Shown here: positions 22,954 to 33,650 of the stretch, in pieces
Numbering within the stretch: position 1 is the first letter of the stretch
How the letters are laid out: each line of letters starts with the position of its first letter
From: Cylicocyclus nassatus
Lineage: Eukaryota > Nematoda > Chromadorea > Rhabditida > Strongylidae
Assembly (NCBI GenBank): GCA_958299035.1
Contig: CATQJL010000001.1
Span: 80,869,594-80,933,593 of the forward strand
Reading direction: 5' to 3'
DNA: 64,000 nucleotides
Translations under genes and position numbers: made by a program
The notes under the pieces: model-generated
What the model saw: only the letters and a program-made list of their open reading frames with translations
What the model was told of the DNA's origin: nothing
The model's database searches: none

Positions 22954-23170
22954 TGTAGTAGAACGCGTTGAGTCGTTGACGATTTATTAGAAAAACACAA
23001 GAGTTCCCCCTCTGCCTATCGGCGTACATGCCGAGGGTTCACTAGAAATAGCTCAGGAACAACACACAAAATATATCAAAGTGCGGCGGGTACGCCGCAA
23101 CCACAGAGACCATATCGACCTAGCCTATAGAGAGCGAGCAAGTTCCAACATAAGGGACGGCTCTACAACA
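22954..23170 (-). repeat. Gypsy LTR (middle copy)
   Basis: 217 bp, differing from the LTR at 18152 at only a handful of positions. It serves as 5' LTR of the full internal region and 3' LTR of the deleted one. Confidence 0.9.
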
Positions 23171-23794
23171 CCTCCCTCCTAAGATGAACAACGGTACATC
23201 TTACAAAAAGGATCTACTTGTAGACGTTCTGGTGGGCGACGATGGCGACTTGGTCTGGTTGATGACGTAGTTGAAGTTGCATGGCGTTCAGCGATGTCCA
23301 TGCCATTGTCCAATCGGTCTTCTTCGGAACGCATGGTGTGCGATGAGTCACGACGGCGATCCATACTTGATCCACTACGCATCTGGTTCGCATGTCGTCT
23401 CCATAACTGGTTGTCTTCCGTAAGCACATCGTATACGGCTTTTCCGTAGCGTTTCTTCACACGCGCTGGAATCCATTTTACACATCCAGAGCGAAAATCA
23501 CGTACCCACACGTCTTCTTGTGGTTGGTACGCTTTCTTCCGTGCCCCATGATGGCTGTTAAACTGCTTCTCCATGGTTTCATTGGCCAACTTTCCTTCTT
23601 CTTTGGAATCTTCATCTAACAGCGACAGCGGTGTCCTTATCTGACGTCCCATCAACAGTTCGGCCGGCGAAAGTTGTCCTGGGGTAGACGTCGAGCGCGT
23701 TCTTCGATAACATTGCAAAAATTCTGCTTTTGCAATGTTATCGAAAAAAAAATTTTTTTTCTGCAAAAATTCAAATCTCATCCTGATCGCCATG
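23171..23794 (-). pseudogene. Deleted gypsy internal region (integrase tail only)
   Basis: Retains the first dozen leader bases and the C-terminal third of integrase (from FLQCYRRTRSTSTPGQLSPA) to the purine tract. Everything from the leader through the integrase core is deleted. An uninterrupted 220-codon frame (23841-23179) starts at an ATG inside the LTR and reads through into the integrase tail. At the deletion junction lies a perfect 18-bp snap-back hairpin (23703-23745) followed by an A-run and a T-run. Confidence 0.8.
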
Positions 23795-24010
23795 TGTAGT
23801 AGAACGCGTTGAGTCGTTGACGATTTATTAGAAAAACACAAGAGTTCCCCCTCTGCCTATCGGCGTACATGCCGAGGGTTCACTAGAAATAGCTCAGGAA
23901 CAACACACAAAATATATCAAAGTGCGGCGGGTACGCCGCAACCACAGAGACCATATCGCCTAGCCTATAGTGAGCGGGCAAGTTCCAATATAAGGGACGG
24001 CTCTACAACA
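23795..24010 (-). repeat. Gypsy LTR (5' end of array)
   Basis: 216 bp, nearly identical to the other two. It abuts the right-hand GAAAG target duplicate at 24011. Confidence 0.9.
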
Positions 24011-24179
24011 GAAAGCATTTTAAAAAGGGGGAGAAGCTGCATCGAATGACATCCAAAGTGCTCGCTTGTTGCTTTTGTAGGAGATCTGGGTTGACCAAAT
24101 ATGAAAATGACAGCATCGAAAAATTTGACTCGTTAAAGGTTAGTAATGTCTTAGGTACACTTCTGAGATCCTTGATTAA

Positions 24180-24778
24180 TCTTATATATAAAGCTGAATG
24201 TCTGTTTGCCTGTCTGTCTGTATGTCTGTCTGTCTGTGTGTACGTATGTTCCGAATAGAAAATTCCATTTCTGAACCGATCCGGACCAAACTTGGCACAC
24301 ATACACTTCGGGCCCCGGCGCGTGTCACAGGCTACTTTTCATCATCGATCGATATCGATTTTATCGATTTTTTTTTCAAAATTTGAGCTACGGGGCTGGA
24401 AGTTGGCACAGGGGAGTAGTCGAGCATGCTGATTACGAATACAATATTAGTTTTTAAAATCGTGCATTACTTTTATCGATTTTATCGATTTTTTTGCAAA
24501 ATTTGAGCTAGGGGGCTGGAATTTGGCAGGGGGTGTAATCGAGCATGCTGATCATCCCCACGGGGGTGATCAGCATGCTCAATTACCCCCCTGTGCCAAA
24601 TCCCAGCCCCTAGCTCAAATTTTGCAAAAAATCGATAAAATCGACATCAATCGATAACGAAATGTGAACTGTGACACCCGCCGGGCCCGAAGTGTATGTG
24701 TGCCAAGTTTGGTTCGGATCGGTCAAGAAATGGAATTTTCTATTCGGAACATACGGCGGAGCCGGGTATGCCAGCTAG
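24180..24778 (+). mobile_element. Helitron-like non-autonomous element, copy B
   Basis: Same ends as copy A: TCTTATATATAAAGCTGAAT after an A, and CGGCGGAGCCG hairpin then CTAG before a T. The left half contains an extra partial duplication (about 24420-24500) compared with copy A, making it 599 bp. Confidence 0.85.
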
Positions 24779-26580
24779 TTTGTGATAAAAATAAGAACGT
24801 TTTGGCAAGTTAAAGAAACTACATAAAATGTGCCTCAAAGCTCTCATCTTTGTTTTGATTACGCTCAGTACTTTCAGAGTGACCTGATAGGTCCACCAAA
24901 ACTTTCACATCTAAGGGCTCCAGAAACTCTTGCAAAATTTGATGGATAGTTATTGAGCTTCCCAGGCTTTTTGAAGGGCAAGGTATAAGACCAAACGAAA
25001 AGAGCATGTTTTTCGTGAAAAATTTGCACCTGACAATTACAAATATACTATCTGAGCCATGATTGAAGATGCCCGAATGTAGTTAACTATTTCTTAGGTT
25101 TGATGATAAAAAACATTTTACGATTTTTTCGTTTTTTTTCGCAACATTTTTTGTGCGCCTATTTTACTGCCCAGTAGATCTGTGTTGCGTACTGTTGTAC
25201 CTCGACCTTGCGAGAGGCTGAGAGAATGTGTGGGTGCCAAATATTTCTAACAAGGAGAGGATACTTAGTCGAAAGCACCAATCCAGATGAGACACATATC
25301 ATCTTAAAGCGCTTGAAACGCTGATTCCAAATCTGTAGTTTTTGGCAGCGGAGCCGTTTTGTAGAAAGAGTTATGAGGGGTGTTTTCTTTGGAGTTGAGG
25401 CGCCCTCCAGCAGATCGCCCTTTATCTATGTGCACTGTAGAGGATACCAACTGGTGGCAAGTGGCCTAGTAATAAGTGCCTTGCTTAAAAAAGAGAGTGT
25501 CAAGGTTTTAATCTTCTTCTCGCAACTATATCGCAATTCCTGTGCTTTTAAATGGCTCTAGAGCCCTAAAGCCTGAAATTTCGGATAATATTGATGCTGC
25601 TAATTGAAATTGGAAGTGTTGAAAAATCAAAGTAATACAAGTATTATAATCCTTAATGTAATCTTCATTCAAATTACTTACCACTAGCCAGTTGCTACCA
25701 GTTGGTACCAGTAGGGTAAGGGGAAACTTGCTGGAGGGCGCCTCAACCCCAAAGGGAAACGCTCCTCATAACTCCTTCTACAAAACCGCTCCGCTGCTAT
25801 ATACTACAGATTTGGACTCAGCGTTTCAAGTCCTGTAAAATGATATGTGTCTCATCTAAATTGGTGCTTTCGACTAAGTATCCTCTCCTTGTAAGTAACA
25901 CCGAGATTTAAGAGGATCTTGCATTATTTTTGCTAAAACAACATTCGCATATTTTTGAATAGCATACACTGCTGACAGAAAAAAACGGATCGCTTTTTTT
26001 TTCTAATCGGGAAAGATGGAAATATTGGCACGATAGCGTCCTGCAAATTAGTTGCCGTTCCAAAAATTGCAGATTCAGTAAAACTCTTTGGTGAGTTTTT
26101 TTTAAACTCGCTCTAAATCCAGCTGATACTGTTCAGATGTGCAACGCGATTAATTGAAAAAAGTAATCACGTTTAATAGTAACTGGGGACAGTGTTCTTA
26201 CGATATATCTGAGTCTTACAAAATAGATTTTACGATAAAGTGGCATACTTAAGTACAGAATAAACGACCGAGCATTCATCTGCTAATAAGGATTCTAACT
26301 TAATCGCGACAACACTGATTTTGACTGACGCAGTTCTACTTTCAGAGTTCAGCGCAAGGTAGCTTTAACAACTTTGAGAAAAAGAAAACTTGCAAATATT
26401 TAAGATGAAGAACGGATTGAAAAACACTTTGTCCGTCGCGCCTACCGCGCGCTTGAATTAACATTGCTGCCAGCATTCGCAAAGTTCGGGGAGGTAACTG
26501 AGTTGAGGGAATTTATAGCTGTTTAAACCCTATAAAAAAGCATGGGCTGTAGATTGAACAACACCCCAAACAATCTTCTA
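24779..26580. other. No gene; one foldback
   Basis: Apart from the inverted repeat at 25240-25895, I see no supported frame or RNA. Confidence 0.5.
25240..25895. repeat. Foldback inverted repeat
   Basis: Arms of about 230 bp run inward from CAAGGAGAGGATACTTAGTC at both outer ends. They share GAGGCGCCCTCCAGCA and GATGAGACACATATCAT, with the centre near 25567. No target duplication was identified and no coding capacity. Probably a palindromic MITE. Confidence 0.7.
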
Positions 26581-26608
26581 GCTATATATATATATATATA
26601 TATATAAT
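26581..26608. repeat. (TA)n microsatellite
   Basis: About a dozen TA dinucleotides. Confidence 0.9.
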
Positions 26609-27946
26609 TATAACAGACTTTTAATGTCTCTTGGTCATCTGAACAGTATCAGTTTACCGTGCATATGTGCACGTTACAATCGTTTTATAGATCCAAGTCA
26701 CAAGCATATAGTTACAGGTAATATTGAACTTTTCAGAGATAGTATATATGATGTTCTTCTCAAAGGTACCAGGTTTCGTTTTCAGTCTCAACATTCATTA
26801 ATTCAAATTAGAAAATTTTGGATGAATTTGTTTGAAACAATCACCGTTAAACATAAAAATAGACACTCTCTTTCCTCCAGTGTCTCAAACATTTTATACA
26901 ACACATTATGTAGACATTTTTTTAGTAATAATAATAGACTTATACAGGGTGTCCCAAAGGTAAGTACACACTTTTCAATCGTTAATATTTCTCTTCTTAT
27001 GTCTTTTTCCGCCGATCAAGTACCATTTTGTAGAGGAGGCTTACTTAGATTTACAGTATGGAGCGAATCACCGATCGCTCTTTGTTACTGTAGGCTTACG
27101 GTAAGAACTTCCAGCATGTGAAACATTGTGAAATAATCCAAATGACAAAATATTTTTCAAAAAATTTGAAAAATTGTTTACTAAAGTTTTCGCGCACGAT
27201 GGTTCCACTACACAACTTTTTACGAGTGTTTTGGTTTTTTTTTGACGGTTTAATCACATTTCTGACAAATACTGGGGACTCGGTTATTACGGTTTACCTA
27301 AAATAACTTTGGAAAGAAGCATCACAATAAAGTAGAAATTTTATATTCGAAATAAGCGGCTTCTATTACCCTAGTATTAGAGTTTTTGGCTTGTTCGTTT
27401 TTTGTTCTGGGGGAGAATATGGCTTCCAATGTCTTAAAATCCTTGTCAAAGTTCCTACCGTAATCCTACAGTAACGAAGAGCGATCGGTGATTCGCTCGA
27501 TACCGTAAATCTAAGTTGAAGCCTCCTCTACAAAATTGTACTTGAATGGCGGAAAAAGATGCAATGGGAAGAGAGATAGTAACGATTGAAAAGTGTGTAC
27601 TTACTTTTGGGACACCCTGTATATTACAATCGCAAGCCAAATAAATGTAAGCTTCCTATCCATGAAATTGAAATTCCAGAAATTCTTCATGTTCTGTCCA
27701 TTAGATAAGGCTAGCTCAAATTACGGTATAATTTGTAAGCGTTTTTACTTAACCGTTCTTATGCGAAAAATGAGAATAGAAGATACCAGCAATTTTCGGT
27801 CAACCATTTACAACTATAATCCTGACACCAACCTTAACAATATAATAGCTAAACACTCAAAGTTTATACGCAGTTTGAGAGAATTCAAAAGACACGTAAC
27901 TCCAATACAAGTTTGCGACGCCTTCAATTTACATTTTTTTTCTTGA
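26609..27946 (+). pseudogene. RT-element N-terminal frame, split by MITE
   Basis: Before the MITE: CICARYNRFIDPSHKHIVTG, a Leu/Lys-Gly segment and KGTRFRF. After it: CPLDKASSNYGIICKRFYL and PDTNLNNII. The spacing of C-x-C, HIVTG and P-x-DKAS-N-x-x-IICK resembles the region N-terminal to and including the first RT motif in Penelope-related proteins of invertebrates. This assignment is from memory and tentative. Stops occur after the insertion site and near 27700, and no RT palm follows, so it is a remnant. Confidence 0.45.
26945..27619. mobile_element. Mariner-type palindromic MITE, copy 2
   Basis: CAGGGTGTCCCAAAGGTAAG and its inverted mate bound 675 bp. TA at 26943-26944 and 27620-27621. The long arms share the GTAGGATTACGGTA box with copy 1 but are clearly diverged. 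Confidence 0.9.
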
Positions 27947-29439
27947 TATTTCATGAATTAGAACTACTTGTGCCTCCACATACCAACTGGTGCCTAATCA
28001 ATTCCTGTTTGCTGTAAGAAGCCTTTTCATTTTAAGGCAGAATTTTCAATTACCCGCTATTGCACGGAGAGCATATTAGAGCGGGGATCGCTAAGGTATT
28101 GAAGAGTCTCGTCGCCCGACGGTGAGGAAACAAATTGAGTAGGGGTGGCTGTGGTGGGGAAGAAAGTTGAGAATATGCATAATAATAGGAATCGGTTTTT
28201 TGTAAAGAAAAGAGCTGCAGAAGCTTTTCGAATTCAAAGGCGTAATTGGCAGCTCTTCGAAATTTTTTCACTTGGTTAGTTTCATATAAAAATTATTTAT
28301 ATTTCATCAATCTAGCAAGTAAAAAAATGAAACGTCGGCATGATTCTAACATCTCCGTCTTTTTGAGTGCGTTTGGAATTGTTCAATTTTCTATTTACGT
28401 CAACAAATCAATACTGCAACGCCGAAAACGATATTAAGTGTTTGAGCCAGTACAGCTTTCCAGCTCTCCCAACTTTGAATGTACTCATTTCAAAAATAAG
28501 TCGGTAGCTTTTTTTCAAACATCGCAACTTCTGGCTTTTTTGGCGGATTTGCTTCCTTGTCATATTGTTGGAACAATGATACATAGACTTTTCACTTCTT
28601 CTCTCCGGTTTTCTACCAAAAAAATTGAGAAATAGAATCTGGAGAATCTCTCGCGTTTTGACTTCAAACTTAATCGATTGAAATCCGAAATTCAAGACTT
28701 GCAAAAGTTTTGTCCTTTTTTATGCTAAGGATAAAACTTCGTGCTGATCCACCTATCAGTTGATGTAAGACTACATGCATGTGGGGAGCTTGAATATCGC
28801 ACGCAATGAGCTAGCAGCCTCCTTTAGCCCCTCCCCTCAAACGCAAGCAGCACCTTGTGAAACTACGATTCAAAAAACAAAAAAACGCTCTAAAAGAGGT
28901 GTGCGTTGGTCTCACATTACAACGAGCCATGAATGCATACTGTCCCTGCTCGAGACCATATGCATCCGCGGTCTTACACCATCAAATCGGTCTTAGGTTT
29001 AAGGCACACCTCACGCGATTTCAATCGCTGCGCGATCTGGCACTGCAACGACTCTTTACTACTGATCGTAAACGCACTTTACCCGGGCCGGATCTGCTGC
29101 ATTTGTCACAACTTAAGAAATCTACGCGCATATGCATTTAAGAGCCGCACATGCTTGAATCTGCCTCTGCAGATGGCAAATTGCCGAGTCGCAAGGATGT
29201 GGCGATTTCACGAAATTGCGAAAGGTATGCCTCAAACATTACCCTATCAACTCCGATACCGTATACTCTCACATCAACCAGTTTCGCCGGCGGTTGTTAT
29301 AAAATGTGGAAAAATAATTTGTTTACCACTGCTTCATGCACTCAAAAGAATCTGCGACAGTAATCTCCATAGAAAAGCTCATAAAGGGGCATTGTAGTTT
29401 CCTTTTTCTGATCGCATCTAACTCGGATCTAGTTTAAAT
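27947..29439. other. No recognised gene; overlapping short frames
   Basis: Around 28857-29397 three plus-strand frames of 70-154 codons overlap. The longest (28933-29397) has no motif I recognise. It could be a decayed protein but nothing supports that. The remainder shows nothing. Confidence 0.4.
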
Positions 29440-30170
29440 CTGATCTTGGGCCGCATGCACTAACATCCTCGCGGGGAGGGGATCGCAGCTCAAAAGAAAG
29501 CTTCATAACCTGAAGCTCCAGATATCTGGATTTCACGTTGTGCACGTAACCGTAAGTGCTCCTACTATCCTTCACTACGAACATATTGAACAGCAGCGAG
29601 AAGCTGTACAAGCCGCATGTTTCCAGCATTTGTATGATCCCCGATGATCCCCGGCGCTTTTCTTCGAAGTCATTTTTCTTTCTCCAAAGTTAACGAAAAC
29701 TTTCCAAAGTTGTGCAGATTTAACCCAGCACTGCTTGGCATGTTGCTGATAAGAACATGTGATGTATCGGAGTCATGAAATCTGCGATGCCACAAGTCGA
29801 AAGTCGTGGTTTATTAAAAAATTCGATTTTTCAAAAACTCATCTGTTCTCATCAGTAACATGCTTGGCACTGGTGTTAGATAATTAGTACAACTTTGGAA
29901 GGTTTTCCTTAACTTCGAAGGAAGAAAAATGACTTTGAAGGAAAGCGCCGGGGATCGTCAGGGATCATACAAAAGCCGGAAAATGCGGCTTGTACAGCTT
30001 CCCGCTCCTGTTCAATATGTTCATAGTGAAAGATAGCAGGAATACTTGCGGACAGGTAGACAGCGTGAAATCTAGATATCTGAAGCTTCAGAATATGAAG
30101 CTTTCTTATGAGCTATCCCCTCCTCAGCGGGGCTGTTAGTGCTTGCGCCCCCTTGACACCGCTATGACGT
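29440..30170. repeat. Foldback inverted repeat
   Basis: Arms of about 320 bp share CACTAACA near the outer ends, then TGAAGCTTC/GATATCT, GCTGTACAAGCCGCAT, GATCATACAA-type and CCCCGGCGCTTT blocks. They are diverged and separated by a short centre near 29800. No target duplication or frame. Confidence 0.7.
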
Positions 30171-30780
30171 TTCCCATACCTTGCATGGGCGCTTTATTTG
30201 TAGAGCTGTGACTTGGTTCAGACTAAATATTTTCTGACCCAACTTTTATACTTCTTAGCAGTCATTGTCAATCAGACGTCTTTCAGTTGATGGTGATAAT
30301 GTTATAGGTCCAGATGTAGAAGACTAAAGATGAAAAAGTTATAAGTTTTGGATTCTTTTCGCTACAAAAGGTCAATATTATGGATTTTGTGAAAAAAAGT
30401 GCTCTGAGTTTGACAGTCACATATTAACAGGTGCACTGAGCTCCAAGAAGATTGCGTTTAACGATTATGTACAGGTGTCCAAAAAGTTTGTATATACATT
30501 CATTGTGAACAACTCCCTTGCCAATTTATTCTGGTGGGCATTAAAATAATTTCCATTGCATTCCTGGCACAATTTACCAAAGGAGCAACTACGGCAAAGT
30601 GCATCCATACTTAGAGTCAATCGCTTTGATCAAGATAGTGTGAGAGTCTTTAGCTCTCTTTCAAAAGAAGACGTGCAATTGAAGATTTTGAATATGGTAT
30701 TCTCACAATTCTTGAAGATCAGTTGCAGAAAAGAAGCTGAGCACGAGGTACAATACCGCTCGTAAATCGTCAAAAAAGTC
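30171..30780. other. No gene seen
   Basis: Short frames only. ACAGGTGTCCAAAAAGTTTG near 30471 resembles a mariner-MITE end, but no mate is nearby. Confidence 0.4.
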
Positions 30781-30900
30781 GCCGGACTAAGGCGCACTCT
30801 GCCGGAGTGCGCTGCAGTCCACTAGAGTGCAGCGGGGTACGCCGCACTGCACTGCAGTCCGCCGGAGTGCGCTGCAGTGCGCCGGAATGCGGCAGGGTGA
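30781..30900. repeat. G+C-rich degenerate tandem repeat
   Basis: Irregular copies of GCCGGAGTGCGCTGCAGT, strikingly G+C-rich against A+T-rich surroundings, at the outer edge of the following foldback. The right side has only a few units. Confidence 0.8.
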
Positions 30901-33650
30901 GGCAGTGACTCCGCTGCTCTCCGGCGCACTCCACCAAAGTCCGCCGGAGAGCAGCGGAGTGCGCCGCACATCACCAGAGTCCGTCGGGATTCGCGTCGCA
31001 TCGCCATATCTCGCTTCAGAATGGACGAATTCTGAATTTGAGGACATCTTTAAATTCAGCTCGGCAAGACGCATCATCTAATATATAGAATTACCACAAT
31101 CTAGCAGGATATGGTAGATATACGCTAGACAGTAAGTTTATGCTCAATTTTGCAGATTTTTGTCTGGTTGAATTGTTCACTGTGACTGATAACAGTATTG
31201 CCGTTGATGTGTTGCTAATAACACTTAGAAAGTACACTGTAGAAGTATGGTAGAAAGTTACGCTGATCGAATTTGTTCTAAAATCTGCTCGAGACCACAA
31301 TACCGCTCACAGAATGTGCAAAATTTCCGTGAACTTCGCGGAATTTCGGAATTTCCGCCAGAGTCCGCGATAATTCGGAAAGTTTGCGACATTTCAAGGC
31401 AAGGATGTAATGCAGCGTCTCTGCAACATGAAAGATTCCAGTAACCACTATTCGATAGTACCCTCTTGTAGGTTATTGTGCGTTTAAAAGTAGCTGCAGA
31501 CTATCTTCCAAAAGAGATAGAAGCGTTGATGAAATTTGGAAAAATCACACGTTCTAAATTCTACTCGCCGTAACTTCTTCGGAGTGAATACATTCTTAAC
31601 GCGAAAAAAGTTTTATGCTCAGTTTATCAAGGCAAATCTTTCTATATACAGCATGTCCTTGATATTCCGATTCAGTGTTCTCAATATGTGGACGTCTTTT
31701 CGCAAAGGTGTAAAGCAGCGCGCATTGCTCCCAGTAGACTCCAGCAAGGACCGTTCGATAGTACTGTTTCTGTAGATTATGGAGCGCTAAAAGTTAGTCA
31801 CAGGCGTCTTCCCAATGGAGATAGAAGGGCTGGTTAATTGCAAAATAATCTTGTTGTCCCAAATTCTACTCGTCGTAACCCTAGAATACGAGGCTATCTT
31901 GCTAAGCAGATTTGAGTTTTGTAATCAGCAAGTCGGATAACCCCTATGAGCAAATCTGAACTTCGGGTTATTTGATTTTCTCTCGTTTCAAGCTTTGAAG
32001 CTCGCCAGTGGGTTTTGGTCAAAGTGTTGATGCTTTTGGATTGTAAGCAAACTTCGCTTATAGAGGTTTTCGAACACGCTCTTTACGAAAATCGTGGTCT
32101 CTGAGGATCACATGGTCTTTTTGGAGAGTTAGGTGAGGTGACTGTAACTGCACCACGAAAGTGCGTAGCTTTGCCCGCACTTCTCGCATATTTTCAAAAA
32201 ATTGCCTGCTTGCTTTTTTGAGTCAAAGTTACTAGGAACTGTGCTTTCGAATGGTGAATGATTTAGGTTTATGTCTATAAATTCGCCGAGTTGCGAGTCT
32301 ACGAAAACACGTCCTCATGTTTGCTTAAAATGTAAAGATTGCGTACTTCGTCGAAATTCCACCGTGACCGGTTGTATAACATACTGATCAAATCTGTTCA
32401 CATCGTTTAACGGATCTCATTGTGTTGGATTTGTTAATTAGGTAGATATGAGCTCTAGCTACGAAGTTGCTTTGATATTCAATTAAGCAGCTGAAGAAAC
32501 GCAAATAACATATTCAATACATTGGTTGGGAGAAATGAACATAATATTATCAGAATGTCATACAACCACTCAGGGTGGAATTTAGACGAAGTATGCGATC
32601 TTCACAGTTTTGTGCAAAATTCATGAGGATGTGTTTTCGTAGGCTCTTATCTCATCGAATTATAGACTGGAGCCTGAATCATGCGCCGTCGATAGCAGTT
32701 TCTAGTATTTGACTTAAATAGGCAAGCAGGCAAGTTTTCTGGAAGATACGCGAGAAGTGCGGGTAAACTTACGCACTTTCGTGGTCCAGTTACAGTCTAC
32801 TGGGAGCAATGCGCGCTGCTTTACACCTTTGCGAAAAGACGTCCACATATTGAGAACACTGAATCGGAATATCAAGGACATGCTGTATATAGAAAGATTT
32901 GCCTTGATAAACTGAGCATAAAACTTTTTTCGCGTTAAGAATGTATTCACTCCGAAGAAGTTACGGCGAGTAGAATTTAGAACGTGTGATTTTTCCAAAA
33001 TTCATCAACGCTTCTATCTCTTTTGGAAGATAGTCTGCAGCTACTTTTAAACGCACAATAACCTACAGGAAGGGTACTATCGAATAGTGGTTACTGGAAT
33101 CTTTCATGTTGCAGAGACGCTGCATTACATCCTTGCCTTGAAATGTCGCAAACTTTCCGAATTATCGCGGACTCTGGCGGAAATTCCGAAATTCCGCGAA
33201 GTTCACGGAAATTTTGCACATTCTGTGAGCGGTATTGTGGTCTCGAGCAGATTTTAGAACAAATTCGATCAGCGTAACTTTCTACCATACTTCTACAGTG
33301 TACTTTCTAAGTGTTATTAGCAACACATCAACGGCAATACTGTTATCAGTCACAGTGAACAATTCAACCAAACAAAAATCTGCAAAATTGAGCATAAACT
33401 TACTGTCTAGCGTATATCTACCATATCCTGCTAGATTGTGGTAATTCTATATATTAGACGATGCGTCTTGCCGAGCTGAATTTAAAGATGTCCTCAAATT
33501 CAGAATTCGTCCATTCTGAAGCGAGATATGGCGATGCGACGCGAATCCCGACGGACTTTGGTGATGTGCGGCGCACTCCGCTGCTCTCCGGCGGACTTTG
33601 GTGGAGTGCGCCGGAGAGCAGCGGAGTCACTGCCTCACTCTGCCGCTGCT
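30886..33650. repeat. Large foldback element (2.8 kb)
   Basis: Nearly identical arms at 30886-31741 and 32796-33648 in inverted orientation, each ending in CCGCTGCTCTCCGGCGCACT-type sequence. The inner region is also palindromic but much more diverged (about 32155-32360 against 32574-32785). Within the left arm, 31741 onward repeats 31438 onward (CGATAGTAC, GAGATAGAAG, AAATTCTACTCG), a diverged unit of about 303 bp. Frames found in both arms are copies of each other and carry no domain. Confidence 0.8.

Larger units (their letters stand above)
18152..24010 (-). mobile_element. Gypsy LTR retrotransposon with three LTRs
   Basis: In minus orientation: LTR (24010-23795), deleted internal region (23794-23171), LTR (23170-22954), full internal region (22953-18369), LTR (18368-18152). 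The whole is flanked by the direct repeat GAAAG (18147-18151 and 24011-24015), so it behaves as one insertion. A purine tract (AGGAGGGAGG) precedes the two downstream LTRs. TGGCGATCAGGAT, two bases inside the LTR, looks like the primer-binding site. The full region encodes gag, protease, RT, RNase H and integrase in gypsy order, with two disabling lesions. Confidence 0.9.

Noticed and set aside
28857..29397. Overlapping frames that might be a decayed host gene
   Set aside because: No recognisable domain and three competing frames; left as unassigned sequence.
30471..30500. Possible lone mariner-MITE end (ACAGGTGTCCAAAAAG)
   Set aside because: No inverted mate or TA-flanked partner nearby; too short to call.
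31536..31775. Identical 79/94-codon frames in both foldback arms
   Set aside because: Identity is due to the inverted repeat, not to protein constraint; no domain seen.
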